Positions 16,855 to 26,088 are shown, counted from the stretch's first letter. The stretch is DNA of 37,593 nucleotides from CAZWRV01 sp964636325 (GCA_964636325.1 CAZWRV010000060.1:1-37593); one strand, 5' to 3'. The notes: generated by a model not told the origin, from the sequence alone. A program made the numbers and translations.

Positions 16855-16887
16855 CTAAGGCGGACTACGCCCGCAACCCAAAATTCC
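16855..16887 (-). repeat. Degenerate copy of the 54-bp repeat family
   Basis: Matches the inner part of 5349-5402 (CTAAGGCGG, imperfect GCCCGC arm, AACCCAAAATTC) in the same orientation as that copy. It then runs into an AT-rich inverted-repeat element, so two repeat types are joined here. Confidence 0.7.
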
Positions 16888-17016
16888 AAGTACCAATAAT
16901 CAAATCCCAAATAAATTCCAAATTTACAAACTCCAAACAACGCAATTCAGAGTTTGGATTTTAAATCTTGAGATTTGAGATTTATTTGGAATTTGGTGCT
17001 TGTGTGATTGGAATTT
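16881..17016. repeat. AT-rich imperfect inverted-repeat element
   Basis: The ends AAATTCCAA (16881) and TTGGAATTT (17008-17016) are reverse complements, and the inner arms (CCCAAATAAAT and ATTTATTTGGAA) also pair imperfectly over about 60 bases a side. It has no coding capacity and looks like a small non-autonomous palindromic element. Confidence 0.6.
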
Positions 17017-17063
17017 ATTAACGATTAATAGACGCCTAAAACAAAGACTCGATAAAAATGGGA

Positions 17064-18098
17064 CTATGGATGCAAGATCACCTTCAGCGCCTTCTGGGCC
17101 TCGAGCTCCTCGAACGCCCGCTCCCATTCGGCCAGAGGCAGGCGGTGAGTTATCACCTTTTCCGCAGGCAGGAGGCCCGCCGAGACAAGATCGATCGCAC
17201 TGTTCCAGCTTGTGTAGCTGGTCGATAGGCAGAAGTGGATGTCGACGACCTTGAAGGCGGCCTTCTCCCAGGGGAAGTCGACGTTCCTTCCGCCGGTGAG
17301 GCCTATCGCGCAAATCCTGCCCTTCTTGCGGACCAGTTCGACGGTTCCGGCGATGGCCGCCGGAGCGCCGGAGCATTCGATCACGAGGTCGGCACCGACG
17401 CCGTGCGTAAGATCCATCACGGCCTTGGCCACGTTGTCCTTGGCCACGTTCAGGACTGTGTTGAACCCGAGCTCCCTGGCCTTGTCAAGCCTGAGGCCTT
17501 CGTCCGGCGGTGCGCCGGCCATGACGATGTGGCGCGCGCCTGCGGCCCTGGCGGTGAGGCCCGCGAGCAGTCCGATCGGGCCGGGACCGATCACTACGAC
17601 GAAATCGCCGGGCACTATTCCGGCCCTCTCGATGACGTCGTGCACCGTGTTGGCGGTCGGTTCGACGACTGCGGCAGTATCGTAGTCCATCGAGTCGGGG
17701 ATGCGGTGCAGGAGCTGTTCCGGCATGACAAGATATTTCGCCATGCAGCCGTGGATGCCCCAGCCGGGGCTGCGCTTCTCCGGGCATATCTGGACGTTTC
17801 CGGTCCGGCAGAGATAGCAGACGCCGCAATGGCGCGTATGCGGCTCGCCCACGACGCGCTCTCCGACCTTGTAGTGCCTGCAGTCAGGCCCGAGCCCTAT
17901 TATTTTTCCCGAGAACTCATGCCCCAGGATCACCGGCGGCCAGTATGGAAAGCGGTCGTTCTTCACATGAAGATCCGTGCCGCATATGCCTGCCGCCTGC
18001 ACCTCAATGAGGACTTCGCCCGAAGACGGCTTCGGCTCAGGCATGTCCTTGAGCTCTATGAAGCCGACCCCCTTCTGTGTCTTGACCAATGCTTTCAT
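17064..18098 (-). CDS. Zinc-dependent alcohol/polyol dehydrogenase
   Basis: Medium-chain NAD(P)-dependent dehydrogenase of the threonine/sorbitol dehydrogenase type, 344 residues. Catalytic zinc ligands Cys39, His60, Glu61 and Glu146; structural zinc cysteines 91, 94, 97 and 105; coenzyme motif VIGPGPIG near 170. ATG 18098 is preferred over GTG 18104 because AAGGTAGGTG sits at the right distance. It is probably co-transcribed with the M20 hydrolase 27 bp upstream. It could oxidise a sugar alcohol or hydroxy-amino acid; not resolvable from sequence. Confidence 0.92.
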   Translation of the reverse strand: MKALVKTQKGVGFIELKDMPEPKPSSGEVLIEVQAAGICGTDLHVKNDRFPYWPPVILGHEFSGKIIGLGPDCRHYKVGERVVGEPHTRHCGVCYLCRTGNVQICPEKRSPGWGIHGCMAKYLVMPEQLLHRIPDSMDYDTAAVVEPTANTVHDVIERAGIVPGDFVVVIGPGPIGLLAGLTARAAGARHIVMAGAPPDEGLRLDKARELGFNTVLNVAKDNVAKAVMDLTHGVGADLVIECSGAPAAIAGTVELVRKKGRICAIGLTGGRNVDFPWEKAAFKVVDIHFCLSTSYTSWNSAIDLVSAGLLPAEKVITHRLPLAEWERAFEELEAQKALKVILHP

Positions 18099-18125
18099 GG
18101 GCACCTACCTTAGAATTGCATTTAT

Positions 18126-19373
18126 TCAGGAAATGTCAGAGAACTCCGCGATGAAGCTCAAGAGTGTTTCCGCGGCCTGCGCGATGTCGGCGATGGCGAT
18201 GTTCTCCTTGACGGAATGCGCGACCTTAAGGGTGCCGGCGCCGAAGACGAGAGTCGGTATCCTGAGCTGGTTGTTGTAGAACCAGGCGTCGCAGGATGCG
18301 GTCATTCCGTCGATTTTCAGTTCGCGGCCAGACGCGGCTGCGCTCCTGAGGAGCATCCGGGTAAACTCGTGCTCCGGCTCCATAACGCTGCAGTCGTGCC
18401 GGTACATGAACGAGAGTTCGAAATCGTTTTCCGAAAGTCCGCCTTCAAGGAGCGCGGCCTTCATCTCCCTGCAAATTTCCTCCTTGGTCTTGTTAGGGAG
18501 GAAGCCGAGGACGCCCTCGAGCGTGGCAAGGTTCGGCGCGGCCGCAGGCCAGTTCCCCGCCTGGAGCTTGCCGAACGTGATCGGCATCGGGTTCGGATAG
18601 GCATCGAAGAGCTTGAAGCCGCGCGACGACTTCAGGAGCGCCGCGTGATATTTCTCCAGAATACCGATCGCATCCCTGGCCAGCAGCAGCGCGCTTCTGG
18701 TCTGTCCTGCGGATCCGCTGTGGCCTGCGACGCCCTTGAATTTGACCCTGAACCATACGGCGCCGCGGATCGAGGTGAGGATTCGGTTTTCGGTGGGCTC
18801 GAGGACGATGCAAAAGTCCGCCTTTTCGCCGGCGCGCGCCATCGCGAGCGAACCGTTCCCGCCGTTCTCCTCCTCGTTGACAAGGTGCGCCACGATGTCG
18901 CCTTTTGTGCGCAACTCCATTGCATCCAGCGCCTTGAGGATCAGATACAGCACCGCTATCTGCCCTTTGTCGTCGCAGGCGCCCCGTCCGTAGATACTGC
19001 CATCCTCTATTTTCGGCTCCCATGGGTGCGTCATCCCTTCCGATGGGGGGACGACGTCGGTGTGGGCGTTGAAAAGCAGCCTGCGTCCTCCGCCTAATCC
19101 CTTCCTCTCCAGGCGGATGTTGAAGCGGCCGTCGTATTTGATGCCGGGAACCGGGTCGCAATAGTCCGGATCCTTGGTGATCGCATCGGAAAGATAGACC
19201 CTATCGACACGGACGTTTGCGGCCTTGAATTCCTTTTCCAGGAAGAGCATGAGCTCGTGCTCCTGGCCAGGAGTGGAAGGATATTTCATGATCCTGCACA
19301 GGAGCCCCTGCGCCTCCGGCAGGAGCTTTTCAACCGCGGATTTTATCTTGCCGGATGTAGATGTGTGGTCCAT
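18126..19373 (-). CDS. M20/M25/M40-family metallohydrolase (ArgE/DapE type)
   Basis: Two-zinc amidohydrolase, cytoplasmic, 415 residues. HTDVV (His104, Asp106), GRGACDDKGQ (Asp134/135) and the NEEENGG glutamates (167-169) are the metal and catalytic sites, and a dimerisation domain interrupts the catalytic domain as usual. Relatives remove acyl or aminoacyl groups from amino acids and small peptides. Its place beside an aminotransferase and dehydrogenases suggests processing of an N-acylated or peptide-like substrate (inference). The ribosome site is weak. Confidence 0.9.
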   Translation of the reverse strand: MDHTSTSGKIKSAVEKLLPEAQGLLCRIMKYPSTPGQEHELMLFLEKEFKAANVRVDRVYLSDAITKDPDYCDPVPGIKYDGRFNIRLERKGLGGGRRLLFNAHTDVVPPSEGMTHPWEPKIEDGSIYGRGACDDKGQIAVLYLILKALDAMELRTKGDIVAHLVNEEENGGNGSLAMARAGEKADFCIVLEPTENRILTSIRGAVWFRVKFKGVAGHSGSAGQTRSALLLARDAIGILEKYHAALLKSSRGFKLFDAYPNPMPITFGKLQAGNWPAAAPNLATLEGVLGFLPNKTKEEICREMKAALLEGGLSENDFELSFMYRHDCSVMEPEHEFTRMLLRSAAASGRELKIDGMTASCDAWFYNNQLRIPTLVFGAGTLKVAHSVKENIAIADIAQAAETLLSFIAEFSDIS

Positions 19374-19483
19374 AACGTCAAAAATTTAAGATTTATTCAC
19401 CGAGCTCTATAGACTCGATGGATTCGAATGATCCGATAGGTTCGGATAGTCGTACGGTTTAGCGCATCCGCCTGCCGGATACT

Positions 19484-19505
19484 GTTTCCGCAGGGAAAAA
19501 ACCTA
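19484..19505 (-). repeat. Short copy of the TAGG-hairpin repeat at a stop codon
   Basis: In minus orientation the sequence TAGG followed by a T-run, CCCTGCGG and AAA matches the start of the 26089-26157 repeat. Its first three bases are the stop codon of the aminotransferase (19503-19505), as for acr3. The hairpin is GTTTCC / GGAAAC-like with a short T-run. Confidence 0.6.
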
Positions 19506-20825
19506 TAAGCTCAGGCGCATTAGCGCCTTCTCCATGCACTCCAGGCTTTCGTCCGCGATTTCCTTGGTGATTACAAGGGGCGGCGCGACACGGATGACAT
19601 TGCCGTAGACGCCGACCGAGCCGACAAGCAGCCCGTTTTCGGCGCAGGCGTTGATGAAAGGCCTGATCAGCTCCTTCGCCGGCTCCTTCGTCTTCTTGTC
19701 CTTGACGAATTCCAGGCCCATGACGAGGCCAGTGCCGCGGACATCCCCAAGGTATTTGCATTTCGACGCTATCTTCTGGAGCTTCTCCTTCATGTATGCG
19801 CCGATTTTCGCGGAATTCTCGACAAGCTTCTCCTTCCTCATGATTTCCAGGATCACCGGGACAACGGAGCTTGAGACGGGATTTCCGCCGAGCGTGCTGG
19901 ACATCTCGCCCTTGCTGAGGCAGGAGAAGACGTCGTCGGTGGCGACGACCGCGGAAACCGGGACTCCGCATCCGATGGCCTTCCCGAGAGTGACTATGTC
20001 GGGCTTGAGGCCGTCATGTTCCATCGCGAACATCTTCCCGGTGCGTCCGTAGAGCGACTGGACTTCGTCGAGGGTGAAGATGAGACCGTTGGCCTTCGCC
20101 CATTCCTCAAGGCGCTTGAGCCAGCCCTTCGGCGGAAAAATGAAGCCCGCGGCGCCCTGGTAGGGTTCGACTATGACTCCTGCGAGACTGCCGACGGAGT
20201 TTGCCCCGACGAGGGCATCAAGATATTTGAAATATTTACTGAACTGAGGCCCGTCGTCGCACCAGCCGCAGGGATCGCGGTAGGGATTCGGGAAGGCCGC
20301 CCGTATCGAACCCGGAAGCGAAGGGCCGTATCCCTTCTTGGGGCCCGCCATTCCGCCGACGGCGGCGCAGCCGCTCGTCCTGCCGTGGAATGCGCCTTCG
20401 AACGATACTATTTCGAACTTTCCGCTGCGGCGCCTCATCAGGCGGATCGCGGCCTCGACGGCCTCGCTGCCCGTGCTGAGGAAGAAGCATTTGCCGAAGT
20501 GCTTCGGCATCACGGCCATCAGGGCCTTGGCAGCCTTGACGCGGTAGACGTTCGGACTCTCATAGTTGTTGATGAGCTTCGCCGCCGACTCCTGGACGGC
20601 CGCCACCATTTCCGGATGGCAGTGGCCGACGCTGGTCACCAGGACGCCGGAAGTCCAGTCGATGTAAGTGTTTCCGTCGACGTCGGTGACGATGCACCCC
20701 TTGGCCTTCTCCCATACGACCGGCGCCTGGTAGCCCACGACGTCCGCCTCATATTTGTGCCATTCTTCGAGAAGCCGACTGCTTTTGGGCCCCGGAAGCG
20801 GCCCTTTGACATTGACGTATCCCAT
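19503..20825 (-). CDS. Class III PLP aminotransferase (4-aminobutyrate/ornithine type)
   Basis: PLP enzyme of 440 residues moving an amino group between an omega- or alpha-amino substrate and a keto acid. Visible sites: phosphate-binding TGSEAVEAA (118-126), the FHGRT segment (147-151), the LDEVQ segment with Asp253 contacting the PLP ring, and Lys282 in TLGKAIGCG for the Schiff base. AGGAG precedes the ATG by 8 nt and the gene starts 11 bp after the hydroxyacid dehydrogenase ends, so they form one operon. Exact substrate unknown. Confidence 0.9.
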   Translation of the reverse strand: MGYVNVKGPLPGPKSSRLLEEWHKYEADVVGYQAPVVWEKAKGCIVTDVDGNTYIDWTSGVLVTSVGHCHPEMVAAVQESAAKLINNYESPNVYRVKAAKALMAVMPKHFGKCFFLSTGSEAVEAAIRLMRRRSGKFEIVSFEGAFHGRTSGCAAVGGMAGPKKGYGPSLPGSIRAAFPNPYRDPCGWCDDGPQFSKYFKYLDALVGANSVGSLAGVIVEPYQGAAGFIFPPKGWLKRLEEWAKANGLIFTLDEVQSLYGRTGKMFAMEHDGLKPDIVTLGKAIGCGVPVSAVVATDDVFSCLSKGEMSSTLGGNPVSSSVVPVILEIMRKEKLVENSAKIGAYMKEKLQKIASKCKYLGDVRGTGLVMGLEFVKDKKTKEPAKELIRPFINACAENGLLVGSVGVYGNVIRVAPPLVITKEIADESLECMEKALMRLSL

Positions 20826-20836
20826 GGTTCCAGCTC

Positions 20837-21841
20837 CTATTTTAATGTCTTGATGCTATTGACTATGCAGCGTGCGGACTTGCCCTGCGACGCAGCGATT
20901 ATGTCGTCGAGGATGCTTTTGCGGATTTCCCATCCGGCCTCTTCGGAGGCCCAGCCGGTGTGAGGCGTGAGTATGACGTTATCGAGCTTGAAGAGCTCGA
21001 AGTCGGGATCCGGCGGCTCCTTGTCGTATACGTCTATGGCGGCGCCGGCGATAACGCCTTTCCTGAGAGCGTCGGCGAGGGCCTTTGAATCGACCATGTA
21101 TCCGCGCGAGGTGTTGATCACGTATGCCGTGGGCTTCATCAGGGCGAGAGTATGGGCGTTGACAATGTGGTGCGTGTCGTCCTGAGAAGGGGTGTGGACG
21201 GTGAGGTAGTCCGATTCCTTGAAGAGCGTATCCTTGTCGACGAAGACGAGCCCCTGGTCGACAAGCTCCTTCCTGCGGTGCTCCTTGAGATAAGGGTCGC
21301 ATCCGATTATTCGGAATCCGAAGGTGCGGAGCTTCCGGAAGACGCGGCTCCCGATCCTGCCGGTCCCGAGGATTCCGAGGGTCTTGCCGTCGAGCCTGTA
21401 GATCGGGAATAGCCCGGAGAAGTCCCACTGGCCGCGGCTCGAGGACTCCTCGAGGGTCTTCCTGCTCCTCACAATCTTCCTTGCGCAGGCGAAAATCAGG
21501 GCGATCGCATGCTCTGCGACGTCCTCCTTGCAGTAGTCGGGCTGGTACGCGAACTGGATGCCGTATTTAGTGCACGCGGCGACGTCTACGTTGTCGTAGC
21601 CGATGCCGTGCCTGATGATGAGCCTGCACTTTTCCAGCCTGGAGATCAGCGCTTCGGTCATCTTGAGCATGTTTACGACGATGACATCCGCGTCCTTGAT
21701 CTTCGTGATGACCTCTTCGTCCGGCTTGAACTTGAGCTGGTATGCTTCGAACTGAATCCCTTTTGAAGACAGCTCGCCGGCCTCCCAGTTGAGATCAGAT
21801 TCGATGTAGTCCGTCACAACCACTTTGAATTCAACACTCAT
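20837..21841 (-). CDS. D-2-hydroxyacid dehydrogenase (CtBP/phosphoglycerate dehydrogenase-like)
   Basis: NAD-dependent reduction of a 2-keto acid to a D-2-hydroxy acid or the reverse. 334 residues, normal length. Cofactor motif GILGTGRIG (about 156-164) and catalytic triad Arg246 (INTSRG), Glu275 (DVYDKEPP) and His294 (TPHTGWAS). GGAG lies 7 nt before the ATG. It is placed between the third Gfo/Idh gene and the aminotransferase, so a hydroxy-acid/keto-acid/amino-acid series is conceivable within the operon (inference). Confidence 0.9.
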   Translation of the reverse strand: MSVEFKVVVTDYIESDLNWEAGELSSKGIQFEAYQLKFKPDEEVITKIKDADVIVVNMLKMTEALISRLEKCRLIIRHGIGYDNVDVAACTKYGIQFAYQPDYCKEDVAEHAIALIFACARKIVRSRKTLEESSSRGQWDFSGLFPIYRLDGKTLGILGTGRIGSRVFRKLRTFGFRIIGCDPYLKEHRRKELVDQGLVFVDKDTLFKESDYLTVHTPSQDDTHHIVNAHTLALMKPTAYVINTSRGYMVDSKALADALRKGVIAGAAIDVYDKEPPDPDFELFKLDNVILTPHTGWASEEAGWEIRKSILDDIIAASQGKSARCIVNSIKTLK

Positions 21842-21859
21842 GAACGACTCCAGTATGCT

Positions 21860-22927
21860 TTAAATATATTTCACCTTCTTGGATCTGCCTGACTTGGCGG
21901 CGTCATAGATCGCCTCGACGACGCATAGCGCCTTCACGGCGTCGTCGCCGCCGATAAGCGGCTTCCTGCGTCCGATTGCCGTGTCTGCGATGTCGTTGAC
22001 GTATTCGAGGCCAAGCGAACCGCAGTAGCCGGGGACCTTTTCGAGCTCGAATCGGATGACCTGCCTCGGCGCGCCGCCGAACCTTCTGTCGTTGCTGCAG
22101 ATCATCATCGTCTGCTCGGTGCCTTCGAATGACGGAGCGAAGTTGATGCACCCTTCGGTTCCGCGGATCGCGAGGTAGAGGTCGCGTCCGAACGGATAGC
22201 TGTCCGGCACGGTGTAGCTGATGTCGAGGGCGAGAGTCGCCCCGGATTCGAAGGTCGCGATGGCGAACGAGTTGTCCTCAATGTTGTATTTCCTGTTGAC
22301 CTGGACGTTCTTTCCGACGACTTCGGCAATCTCCGAGTCAAGGAGCCAGCGGTAGAGGTCTATCCAGTGGACGCCGAGGTTATACATGGGGCCGCCGCCG
22401 CTCTTCTCCCTGTCGAGCATCCATTCTGCGTGTCCGTCGATGTAGCGGTGCAGTCCGCCGGCGGCGCAGCGGCCTTCGCAGCCCACGATGCGCCCGAGAA
22501 TTCCGGAGCCTATGGCCTCCTTCATCTTCCTTGTGACGGGATGGTAGCGCCACATGTAGGGAGTGGAGAAGAGGACTTTGTTTTTCGCGCAGGCGTCGGC
22601 GATCCTCCTGGCCTTTGCGGAGGTGTTGGCGACCGGCTTCTCGACGACGACATGGATCCCTTCCGCCGCGCAGGCTATTGCCGCGGAGTCGCAGTCGCAA
22701 TGCGGAAGGAAGATGAATGCGAGATCGATCTTCTCGCTTTCGAGGAGGCTGCGCCAGCCGGAATATGCCTTGACCCCGAACTGCCTGGAGAAGGCATCCC
22801 TGAGCTTTTCATTGGCTTCGCTCGCGGCGACCACCCTGGTCTTCCTGCAGGCGGCGAAGTGAGGCATGTACGTGGCGGGATGGAGATGCGCGAGGCCGAT
22901 TATTCCGACATTCAATGCTTCAGGCAT
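21860..22927 (-). CDS. Gfo/Idh/MocA-family oxidoreductase (2)
   Basis: 355-residue NAD(P)-binding oxidoreductase. N-terminal Rossmann segment NVGIIGLAHLHPAT, EKP at 96-98 and HWID in the second domain supply the usual catalytic residues. Its ribosome site (GGGAG) lies inside the last codons of the gene upstream, whose stop is only 1 bp away, which points to translational coupling with Gfo/Idh (3). It is clearly diverged from the other two copies, so different substrates are likely. Confidence 0.9.
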   Translation of the reverse strand: MPEALNVGIIGLAHLHPATYMPHFAACRKTRVVAASEANEKLRDAFSRQFGVKAYSGWRSLLESEKIDLAFIFLPHCDCDSAAIACAAEGIHVVVEKPVANTSAKARRIADACAKNKVLFSTPYMWRYHPVTRKMKEAIGSGILGRIVGCEGRCAAGGLHRYIDGHAEWMLDREKSGGGPMYNLGVHWIDLYRWLLDSEIAEVVGKNVQVNRKYNIEDNSFAIATFESGATLALDISYTVPDSYPFGRDLYLAIRGTEGCINFAPSFEGTEQTMMICSNDRRFGGAPRQVIRFELEKVPGYCGSLGLEYVNDIADTAIGRRKPLIGGDDAVKALCVVEAIYDAAKSGRSKKVKYI

Positions 22928-22928
22928 T

Positions 22929-24122
22929 TTAAAGCTCCCATTTTAAAGGTATTTCGACTTCCCTGCCGTCCGCGGCGTCGGAAGCGTATGCGGCATAGAC
23001 GGTTGCGGTCGTGTCGAGTGCGAGGCCGAGGTCCGACTGCGGCTTTCTCTTCTCCGCGGCGGAGAGGATGAAGTCCTGGAGTTCGGCCTGGTATCCGATC
23101 GTGAAGTTCTCGTCGGGCGCGGCCTGTGTCCAGCCCTCCTTGGTGCTTATCTTCTCCATCATGTATATTCCGGCGAACTGCGAATTCCGCGGATTGTAGA
23201 CGTCCATGAGGCCGGCGGGGCTTATATGGCAGCGGGTCCGGTGGTTGTTCGCGAAAACCTCGACGTAGTCGTAGATTCCGCCTAGGACGATTTCAGACGT
23301 TATAACGTCCGCGACCGTGCCGTCCTCGAATGTGACATGCATGAAGCCGTAGTCCTCGACGTCATGGTAGTCCGTGCGGATCAGGCCTTCGTCGCGGTAG
23401 TTCTCCAGGCGTGTTATCTGGTGGGTCCTAGAACAGACGCTTTTCGGACGGATCGGCCTGCCGTCGCGCGTGAGGCCTTCGATCCTCTTGAGGTACAGCA
23501 TTCCCCCGAGCGGATGGCAGCCCTTACCGATGAGGGATCCTCCGCCGGCCTTCCGCCATATCCCATAAACCGGGGAGTGCGAGCCGTTGTGCGACTCCTC
23601 GCCGGTCATGCGCAGTATCTGGCCGCCGGTCTTTTCCAGTATCTCCCTCTCCTTCTGGATTCCCGGAGCGTAGACGAAGTTCTCACCGTATCCGAAGAAG
23701 CTTCCGGAATCTGCCACGGCGTCCGCGATCCGCTTCAGCGTTTCGACGACGGCCTTCAGCATCTTCGTCTTGGAATCCTTGTCGCCACGGTATCTGGCGG
23801 AGGCGTTCTCCGGGCCGAAATACCCGGAGAGAGGCTTCTCGCATATTATCCCCTTTCCGGCGCTGGCGGCGGCGAGTATGTTCTCCTCGTGGGCATACGG
23901 GGGAGAGCAGATGTCTAGGACGTCGACGTCTGCCGCCAACGATCCCGCGTCCTGATAGGCGCTGATGCCGTGCCTTCGGCCGAAGCTCACGCGGCTTTCC
24001 TCGCGCAGCGAGGTGACTCCGGCGATTTCGACTTCGGCGCCGTATATCTTCCGGAGGCAGGCGACGTGGTATTCGCCGGCGAAGCCGGTTCCGACGATAC
24101 CCACTCTCAGCTTCCTGCCCAC
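22929..24122 (-). CDS. Gfo/Idh/MocA-family oxidoreductase (3), GTG start
   Basis: 397 residues, longer than copies 1 and 2, with extra segments around residues 110-140 and near the C-terminus. GIVGTGFAGEYH at 8-19 is the Rossmann motif, CEKPLSG the family lysine segment, and KGCHPLG supplies a histidine in the second domain. I read the start as GTG 24122 with GGAGGG 9 nt upstream, and no better ATG is available. It is the first gene of the run down to 18126. Confidence 0.88.
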   Translation of the reverse strand: MGRKLRVGIVGTGFAGEYHVACLRKIYGAEVEIAGVTSLREESRVSFGRRHGISAYQDAGSLAADVDVLDICSPPYAHEENILAAASAGKGIICEKPLSGYFGPENASARYRGDKDSKTKMLKAVVETLKRIADAVADSGSFFGYGENFVYAPGIQKEREILEKTGGQILRMTGEESHNGSHSPVYGIWRKAGGGSLIGKGCHPLGGMLYLKRIEGLTRDGRPIRPKSVCSRTHQITRLENYRDEGLIRTDYHDVEDYGFMHVTFEDGTVADVITSEIVLGGIYDYVEVFANNHRTRCHISPAGLMDVYNPRNSQFAGIYMMEKISTKEGWTQAAPDENFTIGYQAELQDFILSAAEKRKPQSDLGLALDTTATVYAAYASDAADGREVEIPLKWEL

Positions 24123-24296
24123 TTCGAAATGCCCTCCGGAAACTTTGTCATTCGCTATTGGTTACTGGTTATTATGAAACGGTTTCTCGCTGACAGCGCT
24201 GCGATCTTCGCAGTTGGGTGTTAAGGGCATGAATGCAAAACTCAGCTATTCAATTACCTCAATATGCAAACGCATAATCGGGAAATCCCGGCGGCG

Positions 24297-24911
24297 TCAT
24301 CCGCCGGCCTTGGCGGCGCCGCAGATCATCCTTGCGCAGTCCCTGACGATCCTGGCGGCGCCATCCGGCGTGAACAGCTTCGGGTCGAGCGTGTTCGCCA
24401 ATGTCCTGCGGTTGGAATGGTAGAAGAATGTAACCGCGAAGAGCATGAACATGTATGCCTCGAATGAGACATCCCTGCTGAACACTTCCGCCTCCTGGCC
24501 CTTCCTGTAGAGCGCGCCGAGCTTGCGGTAGCTTTCGTCCTTGACGTTCTTCAGCCACTTGTAGGCATGGTCCGGCTCCAGGTTCGCCCAGGATATCAGC
24601 CTCCAGAACTCCGGATGCTTCCTGTGCAGCTCCATGTAGTGCCCGAGTATCACCTCCGTCATGCCTGCGCAGTCGCCGCCGATCTTTCCGAGCATGATTT
24701 CCTCCTCCCTGCCCGCGTCCTCGTATGAGGACTTGAGGCACGCCTCGAAGAGGCCCCTCTTGCTGGAGAAATACTCGTAGATGCGCTGCTTGTTTGCCTT
24801 CGCCTCCGCGGCGATGCGGTCGACGCTTGTGCCGTGGAATCCGTATCCGGCGAAGAGCCGCTTGGACGTCCTCAGTATCCGGCCCCTTGTCTTGAGCGCC
24901 CGTTCCTGCAT
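24297..24911 (-). CDS. TetR/AcrR-family transcription regulator
   Basis: 204-residue repressor-type protein. N-terminal TetR helix-turn-helix (about 8-55: RILRTSKRLFAGYGFHGTSV, IAAEAKANKQRIYEYFSSKRGLF), then an all-helical ligand-binding domain. ATG 24911 begins 2 bp after the epimerase stop, and GGAAAG is in the epimerase's last codons. An upstream in-frame ATG (24995) lies wholly inside the epimerase gene and is rejected. It may control the epimerase and the oxidoreductase cluster downstream (inference). Confidence 0.9.
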   Translation of the reverse strand: MQERALKTRGRILRTSKRLFAGYGFHGTSVDRIAAEAKANKQRIYEYFSSKRGLFEACLKSSYEDAGREEEIMLGKIGGDCAGMTEVILGHYMELHRKHPEFWRLISWANLEPDHAYKWLKNVKDESYRKLGALYRKGQEAEVFSRDVSFEAYMFMLFAVTFFYHSNRRTLANTLDPKLFTPDGAARIVRDCARMICGAAKAGG

Positions 24912-24913
24912 GG

Positions 24914-25954
24914 TCAGAACTTTCCGTCGTTGACTTCGAAATGGGTTGGCTTGCCGAGGCTTTTGCCGCCCTGCATTATCCATCCGGCCTGCCATTCTAT
25001 CATCTGGTTGAGGCTGACCTGCGGATATCCGACATCCTTGAAGAGCCTGGCCGCGTTGTTGAGATATCCGACGCTTCCCGGTGTTCCCGCATAGCGGACC
25101 TTCTTCTTGAAGATCCTTCCGAACTCATCCGCGATGTGAGCGAGGCTGATGGTCTCCGGGCCGGTCACGTTGAGTATGGTGGCGGGATTGCTGCAGAGGC
25201 CCAGGCTGAGGACGGCGAAGTTGTTCGCGTCGCCCTGCCATATGACGTTGAAGTGCTGGACAGAGGCGCTCACCGGCTCGTCCGCCCATATCTTGCTGGC
25301 GATGTCGTAGAGCACCCCGTAGCGCATGTCGATGGCGTAGTTCAGCCGGAAAATCAGGAGCGGCGTCCCGTTCTTCTTCGAAAAATACGTGAAGACGCGC
25401 TCCCTGCCGAGGCATGACTGCGCATATTCGCCGATCGGCGACGGAGGCACGGCCTCGGTGCAGCCGCAGGTCTCGACCGGCACGAGCGGATAGACGCATC
25501 CCGTAGAGAACACGACAATCCGGCTCTTCTTGAAATGCTCGGCCACATATGCCGGAATGACCGTGTTCATCGCCCAGGTCAGATCCTCGGTGCCGTCCGT
25601 ACCGAACTTCCGTCCGACCATGAATACGACGTTTGGTATCCTCGGCAGCCTGGCGACGTCGGCCTGGTCGAGGAGATCGCACTTGATCGTTTCAACGCCC
25701 CACTTCCTGAGGCTGCGGCAGGCGTCGTTGTCGTCCACCCTGTCCACGCCGTAGATTTTCTTCCTGACGCCCGCCGCCAGGGCCGCGTTCTGCGCCAGGC
25801 GCGCGAGCGTGGCGCCCATCTTCCCGGCCACTCCCAGGATCAAGATGTCGCCCTCAAGGCTCTTCATCATCTCCACAGTCTCCTGCCTCGGAACGGAAAG
25901 GAGATCGTCCAGGACTTCCTCGTCAGGAATAGAAACAGGCATGCTCCGGCTCAT
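24914..25954 (-). CDS. NAD-dependent epimerase/dehydratase-like protein lacking the YxxxK lysine
   Basis: Extended short-chain dehydrogenase fold, 346 residues. Cofactor motif GVAGKMGATL (41-50), acidic residue after strand 2 (Asp71), and the serine of the triad in FSTGCVY (Ser150/Thr151). At the catalytic tyrosine the sequence is Tyr177-Ala-Gln-Ser-Cys181, so the usual lysine at the fifth position is a cysteine. Either another residue replaces it or the protein is not a standard epimerase. AAGGGG precedes the ATG. First gene of an epimerase-tetR unit. Confidence 0.82.
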   Translation of the reverse strand: MSRSMPVSIPDEEVLDDLLSVPRQETVEMMKSLEGDILILGVAGKMGATLARLAQNAALAAGVRKKIYGVDRVDDNDACRSLRKWGVETIKCDLLDQADVARLPRIPNVVFMVGRKFGTDGTEDLTWAMNTVIPAYVAEHFKKSRIVVFSTGCVYPLVPVETCGCTEAVPPSPIGEYAQSCLGRERVFTYFSKKNGTPLLIFRLNYAIDMRYGVLYDIASKIWADEPVSASVQHFNVIWQGDANNFAVLSLGLCSNPATILNVTGPETISLAHIADEFGRIFKKKVRYAGTPGSVGYLNNAARLFKDVGYPQVSLNQMIEWQAGWIMQGGKSLGKPTHFEVNDGKF

Positions 25955-26088
25955 CTTACACCCCTTTGTTTTTCCTTTCGCCCCGCGGGGCTGAAGGCTG
26001 GCAATAAAACCAACTGGTTGTTTTTATTCATACGCTAGCCGCCGGCCCATGCAAGTCAAGCGGAAATCATTTTTTTTACGACATTTTT

